DNA of 6,627 bases from Terriglobia bacterium (lineage in GTDB: Bacteria; Acidobacteriota; Terriglobia; UBA7540). Position numbers and translations under genes: made by a program. A model generated the notes under the pieces. That model saw nothing but the letters and a program-made list of their open reading frames with translations. It did no database searches and was not told where the DNA came from. Location of the stretch: contig JASHTZ010000286.1 of NCBI GenBank assembly GCA_030040295.1, forward strand, positions 1-6,627, given 5' to 3'. Positions 1 to 5,147 of this stretch are shown one piece after another. Every line of letters starts with the position of its first letter. Position 1 is the first letter of the stretch.

Positions 1-108
1 ACTGGCGTTTTTGTTTTCCGCAACGTAGGTGGCCGCGCCTTGCGAGAGCACAACCGTCATGACGGCGCTCAATCTTGTGGATGGTTTCCGCCCCAAAATG
101 ATCGACAT
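1..108 (-). CDS. Possible 5' end of an unidentified gene (partial)
   Basis: An open frame on the minus strand begins with ATG at 108-106 and runs off the window edge without a stop, giving 36 residues that start MSIILGRKPSTRL and include a second in-frame ATG at 60-58. A GAGG stretch lies about nine bases upstream of the first ATG and could be a weak ribosome binding site. The fragment has no recognisable domain or motif and I cannot name it. It has the same orientation as ssrA, the membrane protein and the amidohydrolase upstream. A random open frame of this length is quite possible, so this is a tentative call. Confidence 0.25.
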   Translation of the reverse strand, partial: MSIILGRKPSTRLSAVMTVVLSQGAATYVAENKNAS

Positions 109-338
109 GGTTCTCAGCCTCACTTACCCGTAGATTCGATTCCCAAGTACTGCCCAAGTGGCAAGCAATTGCCGCGCCAAATCCATCAATGCTTAACTCG
201 TGAAAAATCAGATAGTTGTGGAATGGCGGTCAGGGAAGATTCAGGGAGTGGAAGAAGAAATTTACCGGCTCCGCGTAATTTTGGGAGGAATGATGGGGCC
301 GCAAGCTGAAGATTCTGCTGAGCGGCACGATTCGAGAC
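109..338. other. Non-coding stretch downstream of ssrA
   Basis: No convincing gene, RNA or mobile element is visible here. An open plus-strand frame from a GTG at 200 runs through the tmRNA 3' end to 388, has no Shine-Dalgarno and looks accidental. A small GGCAA/TTGCC hairpin (160-173) and a 7-base direct repeat CCCAAGT (142-148, 153-159) are present but unremarkable. No stem-plus-T-run terminator for the minus-strand ssrA transcript was found. The 3' end of tmRNA genes is a known target of integrases, but no second copy of the end sequence and no integrase gene are present in the window. Confidence 0.5.
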
Positions 339-711
339 TGGTGGAGGCGGGGGGAGTCGAACCCCCGTCCGAAGAGTCTTACGAGTAGGAGCCTACATGC
401 TTATCGCGTTCGCTTCCTGCTTTCGCCTGCGGCCCTCAGGAACGGGCAAGAACGAACCGCTGGCTAGCCTCTGTCCGCCGGTCGGCGGACTCTCGCCCGG
501 AACCCCGAAGCGGCTGGTTCCGGGCCATCCCGCCAATCGACGCCCCTCTTCCCAATGCGGGCCTAAGGAAGGGAACGGCTACCTAATTAATTAGGCAGCA
601 TAGGCATACTGCGTGTTGGCAGTTGTCTTTGTCCCACGCCGATCACGGGTGGTGTGGACCCCCGGCATGCCTCCTAAGCGCAAGGGCTCCCGTCGAAACC
701 GGTACGCCCCC
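339..711 (-). ncRNA. ssrA: tmRNA (transfer-messenger RNA)
   Basis: This RNA enters the A site of stalled ribosomes as an alanyl-tRNA mimic and then acts as an mRNA that adds a degradation tag to the nascent chain, working with SmpB. The 5' end (711 downward) reads GGGGGCG and pairs over seven bases with CGCCTCC next to the 3' ACCA (339). The third pair is G-U, the identity element for alanyl-tRNA synthetase. The conserved 5' block ACCGGTTTCGACGGG and the T-arm GGGGGTTCGACTCCCCC are both present, and CCA is encoded. A tag reading frame lies at 620-591. Between the tag and the tRNA-like domain are strong helices: a 10-bp stem (495-504 with 516-525) and a hairpin GTCCGCC/GGCGGAC (473-490), as expected for the pseudoknot region. 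Length is 373 nt, normal for a one-piece tmRNA; it is not the permuted two-piece form. Both ends are supported by acceptor-stem pairing. Confidence 0.97.
591..620 (-). other. tmRNA proteolysis-tag reading frame, (A)ANTQYAYAA
   Basis: Within ssrA the resume codon is GCC at 620-618. The frame encodes ANTQYAYAA and ends with TAA at 593-591. An A sits four bases before the resume codon, the position known to matter for frame setting in E. coli tmRNA. With the alanine delivered by the charged tmRNA, the added tag is AANTQYAYAA. The last residues YAYAA replace the common YALAA/LALAA ending but keep the C-terminal Ala-Ala read by ClpXP-type proteases. Resume codon and stop are clear from the sequence; use of this exact frame is inferred from the family. 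Confidence 0.93.
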
Positions 712-720
712 ACTGATTGT

Positions 721-749
721 AGGTTACGCCTCAGGGTTTTGGGTGTCAA
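721..749 (-). promoter_or_regulatory. Promoter of ssrA
   Basis: On the minus strand, a perfect -35 TTGACA (749-744) is followed by a 17-bp spacer and a -10 TAACCT (726-721). The mature tmRNA 5' end at 711 lies ten bases beyond the -10 box, consistent with a start at or just before the mature end and little or no 5' trimming. This fits an independently and strongly expressed stable RNA. The remaining 60 bases up to the membrane-protein stop hold no clear terminator. Confidence 0.7.
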
Positions 750-814
750 ATCAGGCGTCGGGAGGAAACAGAAAGCAGTAGGCTGAAGGCCCGCTCGGAG
801 TCCGGTCGATCAAG

Positions 815-1333
815 TCACCGTAAAATCCAACGGATTAGCAGGCCGATTCCGGCGAGCAGCTTGAGGGCGTCCAATCCCGTATATGATCCGTGCAGCGCCC
901 AGAAGCGTGGCATTATTGGCGGGGGCGGAGTGCGTGGCAGAAAATCGATGCCCCTTCCGATCGAGATGAGCCAGGGTGTAATGAACACCGTCAGAATCAC
1001 GGCCAAAACAAGCATGGCGATCACAACGCCTGCATCCAAGGAATCGCGCGGCGACTGGCGCCAGACGAGCATAAGGAGGATTGCTCCCAGGAGAATCTGC
1101 AGGGCGCCGTAACCCCAGAAAAGTGTGCGATTGATCTCTGACGCCATGTAGCGCAGTACCACGCGAGTGGAATCTTCTCCCAGCGGCTTTGTGGTTTCCA
1201 CAAATTGCGGCCTTGCGCGCTTCAGGACGGATTCAACCGTGGCAAAGCTTCGCGTCGCCGCGTACCACATGAAAAGCGTGGACATGATCCACGCGCCAAG
1301 AATTGCCACGGCCAGAATCTGCGATCGCCCCAT
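815..1333 (-). CDS. DUF4149/TMEM205-like four-helix membrane protein
   Basis: A 172-residue inner-membrane protein of unknown function. Four hydrophobic segments are visible at about residues 7-26, 71-91, 102-124 and 152-170, with a proline run PPPP near 136-139 in the last loop. The EINRTLFWGYGALQILLG stretch before helix 2 and the FWALHGSYTGLDALKLL stretch leading into helix 4 resemble the conserved arginine/asparagine and L-H-x-x-Y patterns I associate with DUF4149/TMEM205-like proteins; this assignment is by eye. I chose the ATG at 1333 because GGGAG lies six bases upstream and the first helix begins right after it. The frame stays open to an ATG at 1459, but those extra 42 residues are not hydrophobic, lack a ribosome binding site and would contain the probable promoter. 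It follows the amidohydrolase by 138 bp on the same strand and precedes ssrA. Confidence 0.75.
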   Translation of the reverse strand: MGRSQILAVAILGAWIMSTLFMWYAATRSFATVESVLKRARPQFVETTKPLGEDSTRVVLRYMASEINRTLFWGYGALQILLGAILLMLVWRQSPRDSLDAGVVIAMLVLAVILTVFITPWLISIGRGIDFLPRTPPPPIMPRFWALHGSYTGLDALKLLAGIGLLIRWILR

Positions 1334-1384
1334 AGGATTCTCCCGGCTTAATCCCAGCGCTTGCGCTCGGATAAGTGCCAGGGA

Positions 1385-1390
1385 ATTATA
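1385..1390 (-). promoter_or_regulatory. Probable -10 box for the membrane-protein gene
   Basis: A perfect TATAAT reads on the minus strand (1390-1385), 51 bases before the ATG at 1333. The -35 region is poor (only ACA of TTGACA matches, at 18-bp spacing). It would give a leader of about 45 bases that contains the palindrome AGCGCTTGCGCT (1356-1367) and the GGGAG ribosome binding site. The gene may therefore be transcribed separately from the amidohydrolase. Confidence 0.45.
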
Positions 1391-1471
1391 GCGCAACGGC
1401 TTGGCCCATGTTGCCCATTGAATTTGGCATCGGCTCCACCAGCAACGAAGTTGGAACAATAGGCTGTTGTC

Positions 1472-2815
1472 CTACAGGGGGGCAATCGGTTTGATCGGCT
1501 TCCCCCCTTGCCAAATCGCCGAGATTTTCTCGGTGTTGTGGATATCGTCGAGCGGATTGGCATCAAGAACCATGAAGTCCGCGCGTTGGCCGGGTTGCAA
1601 AGTGCCGAAGTCGCGGCCGAGGAAACCCGCACCCGTGTGGGTTGCACAGATGATGGCCTGCATCGGCGTCAGCCCGGACTGCACCATAAGTTGCAACTCG
1701 CGGTGCTCGAAATAACCCAGAAAGCGCCCGGGCATGCCGGCATCGGTTCCGAAACCAACTCGCACGCCCGCATCGAACAGGGTCTTCAGGTTGACTTCGG
1801 CCATCCGCAGGCTGTCGCTGTTTTTGCCCAGGTCCGGGTTGGAGGCGGCGTGATGCTGAAACGCCGGGCTTGCCAGCTTGTCGAGGACTGCGGGCAAAAG
1901 TCCGGCGCGAAAGAAAGGATCACTCAGCCAAGGTGGACCCTCAGCGTAGATGAACGTCGATTCGTCCCTCACCAGCGTGGGTACGTAGAGCACATTGCGC
2001 GCTTTCATCGCGGTGATCAAATCGGCGTCGACGGGTTGGTCGCGAATGCTGTGCATCAGACCGTCGATGCCGGCCGCAAGCAGGCTCTTCGCGTCGTCGA
2101 GGTAGTAAACGTGGGCCAAGGCGCGCAGTTGGTGGCGGTGGGCCTCATCAATGATCGCCTGGTAGATTTCCGGTTTCATTTTGGGCACGCGGCCGTAGCT
2201 GTCATCAACCCAGATTTTTACGAATGAGGGATGGTGCGCGGCCAATTCGCGAACTTCGGCTCGGGCTTCCTCCGGAGTATCCGGCCGGTTGACGTCCCAG
2301 GCTGCGCCAGCCCCGCCGGGAGCTCCGCCTTTGACTCCGAAACCGCGCCCCGCAGTGTAAAAGTGCGCGCCAGGCAATTTTCCCGCCTCTTGTTCGGCTC
2401 GCAATTTGTAGATGAGGTCGCGGTCCGTGCCCATTACGGCAATCGTTCCGACTCCGTAAGCGAGCAGGTGCTCGAGCTGGGCTCGAATGTTCTCCTCGGT
2501 GTAAGCGTTCGGCGCAGGATCGAGGCCATTAATGGTCTGGCCGACATGGGTGTGGTCATCCACGAGCAGAGGCATGAGAGTCTTGCCGGACACATCGATC
2601 TGCTGCACACCGGCAGGAATGCGGATGGCGTTCTTGGCGCCAACCGCCTGAATCATGCCTCCGGAAATCAGCACGGTGGCGTTCTCGATGGGCGCATTGC
2701 CGTTGCCATCGATCACGCGCGCACCCACTAGAGCCACTCTTCCCGAACTGGATTGCGCACCGGCTGGAATCGCCAGGATCAACAACCCAAGCAGCGCTTG
2801 CTGTAATCGATTCAT
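1472..2815 (-). CDS. Secreted amidohydrolase (imidazolonepropionase-like, metal-dependent)
   Basis: A 447-residue member of the amidohydrolase superfamily (TIM-barrel metal hydrolases that cleave amide or related C-N bonds). A typical Sec signal peptide spans residues 1-20, with cleavage probably near AGA-Q, so the enzyme is likely periplasmic or exported. A small beta-sandwich segment (VALVGARVIDGNG, about 27-39) precedes the barrel. The metal-ligand set looks complete: HTH at 88-90, Lys200 in SFVKIW (the usual carbamylated lysine position), His235, His255 and Asp358 in GFGTD. The C-terminal GTLQPGQRADFMVLDANPL is the classic ending of the composite domain. The usual PGLID before HxH is PLLVD here. 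Substrate cannot be read from sequence; relatives include prolidase-like, imidazolonepropionase-like and aryldialkylphosphatase-like enzymes. The ATG at 2815 is preferred because the signal peptide starts there; upstream only a weak GGGGCTGGG is seen. Confidence 0.92.
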   Translation of the reverse strand: MNRLQQALLGLLILAIPAGAQSSSGRVALVGARVIDGNGNAPIENATVLISGGMIQAVGAKNAIRIPAGVQQIDVSGKTLMPLLVDDHTHVGQTINGLDPAPNAYTEENIRAQLEHLLAYGVGTIAVMGTDRDLIYKLRAEQEAGKLPGAHFYTAGRGFGVKGGAPGGAGAAWDVNRPDTPEEARAEVRELAAHHPSFVKIWVDDSYGRVPKMKPEIYQAIIDEAHRHQLRALAHVYYLDDAKSLLAAGIDGLMHSIRDQPVDADLITAMKARNVLYVPTLVRDESTFIYAEGPPWLSDPFFRAGLLPAVLDKLASPAFQHHAASNPDLGKNSDSLRMAEVNLKTLFDAGVRVGFGTDAGMPGRFLGYFEHRELQLMVQSGLTPMQAIICATHTGAGFLGRDFGTLQPGQRADFMVLDANPLDDIHNTEKISAIWQGGKPIKPIAPL

Positions 2816-2847
2816 GCCCAGCCCCGATGCGAATCTGCGTCGCTCTG

Positions 2848-2856
2848 AGATTAGCA
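2848..2856 (-). promoter_or_regulatory. Possible extended -10 promoter of the amidohydrolase gene
   Basis: On the minus strand TGCTAATCT (2856-2848) fits an extended -10 element (TGn before TAATCT), 32 bases before the ATG. The -35 candidate TTTCTC at 17-bp spacing is weak. The call rests only on this short match. Confidence 0.3.
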
Positions 2857-2901
2857 CCTAAGGGCAAACTGAGAAAGCCGAAGAGATGCTCCGGCAGGAG
2901 T

Positions 2902-2912
2902 GGCATAATGCC
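2902..2912. repeat. Palindrome GGCATAATGCC in the divergent intergenic region
   Basis: A perfect 5-bp inverted repeat around a single central base lies between the divergent amidohydrolase and CPCC-protein genes, upstream of both putative promoters. It could be a regulator half-site pair, but only one copy exists in the window and no regulator gene is nearby. Confidence 0.3.
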
Positions 2913-2992
2913 GTCAACCCGTAATCGTCGGCGATACGAGGCCTCAATGAAACGATGGGCGGTCTTGATGCCCGGTCGTGCCCGGCCGTGAA

Positions 2993-3022
2993 TTGACATC
3001 TCTGCCCGTCAGGCGTTAGCAT
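2993..3022 (+). promoter_or_regulatory. Promoter of the CPCC protein gene, probably leaderless
   Basis: A perfect TTGACA (2993-2998) is followed by an 18-bp spacer and TAGCAT (3017-3022). A start six or seven bases after the -10 box falls at about 3029-3030, so the mRNA would begin with the ATG at 3032 or within about three bases of it. No Shine-Dalgarno precedes the ATG, which agrees with leaderless initiation. Confidence 0.55.
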
Positions 3023-3031
3023 CCAAATACC

Positions 3032-3346
3032 ATGGGTCGCCGACATCAGGCGGAAAGCAAACTTGAATTGATGTGTCCGTGCTGTGGTGCGAAACTGACG
3101 GTGGACGCACAGCTCGGCAAGGTCCTGTTCCATCAAGCCCCGCCCAAGCAGGAGACTGGCCCCGATTTGAGTGCTGCCGCACAACTCCTTCAGAAGGAAG
3201 CTGAACGCCGGGAGGCGGTTTTCCGGCAGAGTGCCGATGACCAGAAGATTCAATCGGAATTGCTGGATCGAAAGTTTAGAGAAGCCTTCGAGAAAACCAA
3301 AGACCAACCTACAAATAAGCCTTTGCGGGGTTTCGATTTGGACTAA
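3032..3346 (+). CDS. Small CPCC-motif protein with charged helical tail, unknown function
   Basis: A 104-residue soluble protein. Residues 11-32 contain LELMCPCCGAKLTVD, with cysteines at 15, 17 and 18; CPCCG resembles one half of a zinc ribbon, but no second CxxC pair exists in the chain, so metal binding would need a partner or a dimer. Residues 46-90 are rich in Glu, Lys, Arg, Gln and Ala and look like a long helix or coiled coil, and the tail ends PLRGFDLD. I recall similar short proteins in acidobacterial genomes but cannot assign a function. An in-frame TAG at 3017 rules out a longer N-terminus with any distance. The gene sits 80 bp before rplU in the same orientation but seems to have its own promoter. 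The overlapping minus-strand frame (2858-3385) looks like a shadow. Confidence 0.75.
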   Translation: MGRRHQAESKLELMCPCCGAKLTVDAQLGKVLFHQAPPKQETGPDLSAAAQLLQKEAERREAVFRQSADDQKIQSELLDRKFREAFEKTKDQPTNKPLRGFDLD

Positions 3347-3364
3347 GGTTTTGTTGTCATGTGA

Positions 3365-3394
3365 TTGACAGCCCTTCTCGCCCATTCGTATAAT
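3365..3394 (+). promoter_or_regulatory. Strong promoter of the rplU operon
   Basis: Both boxes match the sigma70 consensus exactly: TTGACA (3365-3370), an 18-bp spacer and TATAAT (3389-3394). Transcription would start near 3401, leaving a leader of only about 26 bases before rplU. This is too short for an L21-binding autoregulatory leader RNA of the kind described upstream of rplU in some other phyla. Confidence 0.85.
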
Positions 3395-3426
3395 GGTAGT
3401 TTTGGAACTCAGGAGAGAAGAAATCT

Positions 3427-3738
3427 ATGTACGCTATCTTTCGAACAGGCGGAAAGCAATACAAAGCATCACCGGGAGATGTGATTCGAGTAGAACGGGT
3501 TGCAGGCGATCCCGGCTCCACCGTTGAATTCAACCACGTGTTCGCCGTACGTAAGGAAAAGCTCACCGTGGGTGCTCCTCTTGTGGAGAACGCCAAGGTT
3601 ACGGGGAAGCTTCTCGCCCACGACCGCGCCTCCAAGGTGCGGGTATTGAAATACAAGCGCAAGAAGCAATACCGGCGCACCCTAGGTCATCGTCAGCACT
3701 TCAGTCAGGTTCTGATACAGGACATCGTTACCGCGTAG
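3427..3738 (+). CDS. rplU: Large-subunit ribosomal protein L21 (bL21)
   Basis: A 103-residue protein, the usual length for bL21, which binds 23S rRNA in the 50S subunit. The hallmark start MYAIFRTGGKQYK, the central V-x-A-x-V-x-G-K-L segment and the basic C-terminus KYKRKKQYRRTLGHRQHFSQV with the family signature GHRQ are all present. AGGAG at 3411-3415 lies eleven bases before the ATG, slightly far but with purines filling the gap. It is the first gene of the rplU-rpmA-obgE cluster and sits directly behind a consensus promoter, as expected for a highly expressed ribosomal gene. The 31-bp gap to rpmA holds no Prp protease gene. Confidence 0.98.
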   Translation: MYAIFRTGGKQYKASPGDVIRVERVAGDPGSTVEFNHVFAVRKEKLTVGAPLVENAKVTGKLLAHDRASKVRVLKYKRKKQYRRTLGHRQHFSQVLIQDIVTA

Positions 3739-3769
3739 GGATCAGAAACCAGGGACAAGGAATTGCACA

Positions 3770-4033
3770 ATGGCACATAAGAAAGGTCAAGGAACGTCCC
3801 GTAATGGCCGCGACTCGAACGCCCAACGTTTGGGAGTGAAGCGCTTTGACGGTCAGTTCGTATCCGGCGGGTCGATTTTGGTCCGCCAACGCGGCACGCG
3901 TTTGAGGGCAGGTGAAAACGTGGGCCTCGGCAAAGATGACACGCTATTCGCCAAGGTTTCCGGTGTCGTACGCTTCGAAGACAAAGGCCGCCTGGGCCGG
4001 TACGTCAGCATTCTGGTTCCCTCAACCAATTAA
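3770..4033 (+). CDS. rpmA: Large-subunit ribosomal protein L27 (bL27)
   Basis: An 87-residue protein. bL27 sits near the peptidyl-transferase centre, its flexible N-terminus reaching toward the tRNA ends. It begins directly with MAHKKGQGTSRNGRDS, the mature-type N-terminus, and has no extension of the kind that Prp removes in Firmicutes. That agrees with the absence of prp between rplU and rpmA. The family signature around QRLGVKRFDGQFVSGGSILVRQRGT is intact. AAGGAA at 3757-3762 provides the ribosome binding site seven bases before the ATG. It is probably co-transcribed with rplU, 31 bp upstream. Confidence 0.98.
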   Translation: MAHKKGQGTSRNGRDSNAQRLGVKRFDGQFVSGGSILVRQRGTRLRAGENVGLGKDDTLFAKVSGVVRFEDKGRLGRYVSILVPSTN

Positions 4034-4038
4034 GGATT

Positions 4039-4051
4039 AGGAGATCGGATG
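4039..4051 (+). promoter_or_regulatory. Strong Shine-Dalgarno plus ATG out of frame with obgE
   Basis: AGGAGA (4039-4044) stands four bases before an ATG at 4049, near-ideal initiation geometry. The frame opened (4049-4267, 72 codons) is offset by one base from obgE and overlaps its first 145 bases. The encoded product is arginine- and proline-rich with no family resemblance and is probably not a functional protein. It may drive translational coupling onto obgE or be a relic of an older start. Confidence 0.45.
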
Positions 4052-4121
4052 GGCAAATCGCCGCTCCGGCCTTTGTTCCCTCCCTTATCTAATCTGCTCG
4101 CCCCATTTGCCGATCATCGAA

Positions 4122-5147
4122 ATGTTCATCGACGAAGCCAAAATTCACGTGGCCGCCGGGGGAGGAGGAAACGGCTGTGTGGCATTTCGGCGGGAGAAAT
4201 TTGTCCCCCGCGGCGGGCCCAGCGGCGGCGACGGCGGCCGGGGGGGAGACGTCATTTTCCAGAGTGATGAGCATGTGAATACCCTGTTGAAGTTTCGCTT
4301 TAACCCGGAGTTCCGCGCCCCCCGCGGCGGGCATGGCGAAGGCTCCAACCGGCACGGTAAAGACGGTGCGGATTGCACAGTGGCCGTCCCCGTGGGCACG
4401 ATGGTCTACGACTTGGCGAATGGAGAAAGACTTTGGGATTTTGACGGGCCGGGCCAGAGAGTAGTTGCCGCGCAGGGTGGTCGCGGAGGGCGGGGCAACG
4501 CGCGGTTTGCCACATCCACCCATCAGGCGCCACGCCGGGCGGAACCGGGCACGCCGGGCGAAGTGCGCGATCTTCGTCTCGAACTGAAATTGCTCGCAGA
4601 CGTTGGACTGGTGGGCTTCCCGAACGTTGGCAAATCTACCTTGATCTCACGGCTCAGCGCGGCGCGCCCGCGCATTGCGAATTACCCCTTTACCACCCTG
4701 GCCCCATGCCTGGGAGTGGTTGGACTCGGTGACGATCGGTCCTTCGTCATGGCAGATATCCCGGGCCTCATCGCCGGGGCGCACGAAGGCAAGGGCCTGG
4801 GAATTCGCTTCCTTCGGCACGTCGAGCGCACACGTTTGCTGCTCCACCTGATTGATGTGGCTGAGGATTCCGGGCGCGACCCGGTGGAGGATTACGATGT
4901 CATACTGAATGAGCTGAAAAGTTTCAGCGCCGCTGTGGCCGCCAAGCCCATGCTGCTCGCGGCCTCGCGCATCGACGCGGTGGGTGAAAGTGATCGCCTC
5001 GTGCGCCTGCGAGAATTCTGCGCCGCCCGCGGACTGAGTTTGCAGGAGATTTCCTCCGTCACCGGCGCCGGGCTGGAGCAATTGAAAGAGGCCATTTGGA
5101 CAAGGCTGGAAGAAATTCCGAAACCGGGAAACAGGGAGATCGGGTGA
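4122..5147 (+). CDS. obgE: Obg/CgtA-family GTPase
   Basis: A 341-residue GTPase of late 50S assembly, linked to stress and cell-cycle control. Residues 1-157 form the glycine-rich Obg domain (AAGGGGNGC, FVPRGGPSGGDGGRGG). The G domain follows: G1 GFPNVGKS (165-172), switch I with YPFTTL (188-193), G3 DIPG (212-215), G5 SSVTG (311-315). The G4 motif, normally NKxD, reads SRID (282-285). The chain ends after the G domain, so the variable C-terminal extension of E. coli or B. subtilis Obg is absent. ATG 4122 is chosen because MFIDEAKIHVAAG matches the family start; an in-frame TTG at 4107 would add five residues. Neither has a Shine-Dalgarno. It lies 88 bp after rpmA, and its TGA overlaps the nadD GTG. 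Confidence 0.96.
   Translation: MFIDEAKIHVAAGGGGNGCVAFRREKFVPRGGPSGGDGGRGGDVIFQSDEHVNTLLKFRFNPEFRAPRGGHGEGSNRHGKDGADCTVAVPVGTMVYDLANGERLWDFDGPGQRVVAAQGGRGGRGNARFATSTHQAPRRAEPGTPGEVRDLRLELKLLADVGLVGFPNVGKSTLISRLSAARPRIANYPFTTLAPCLGVVGLGDDRSFVMADIPGLIAGAHEGKGLGIRFLRHVERTRLLLHLIDVAEDSGRDPVEDYDVILNELKSFSAAVAAKPMLLAASRIDAVGESDRLVRLREFCAARGLSLQEISSVTGAGLEQLKEAIWTRLEEIPKPGNREIG

Noticed and set aside
142..173. Short direct repeat CCCAAGT and GGCAA/TTGCC hairpin
   Set aside because: Too short and too few copies to mean more than chance.
200..388. Plus-strand ORF ending in GGVEPPSEESYE
   Set aside because: It starts at a GTG without a ribosome binding site and its last third is the tmRNA T-arm and acceptor read backwards, a common false ORF.
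397..594. Plus-strand 65-residue ORF
   Set aside because: It lies wholly antisense to the tmRNA gene, whose structure explains the sequence.
1334..1459. Longer N-terminus for the membrane protein (start at 1459)
   Set aside because: The added residues are not family-like, have no ribosome binding site, and would include the TATAAT box; ATG 1333 has GGGAG at good spacing.
1508..2731. Two long plus-strand ORFs (239 and 166 residues)
   Set aside because: They are antisense to the amidohydrolase, which has full family motifs; GC-rich codon bias opens the opposite frame.
2858..3385. Minus-strand 175-residue ORF
   Set aside because: It covers the CPCC gene on the other strand, runs into the rplU promoter and shows no recognisable domain.
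4086..4093. TATCTAAT as a separate -10 box for obgE
   Set aside because: No acceptable -35 element lies 16-18 bases upstream, and the gene sits naturally in the rplU-rpmA operon.
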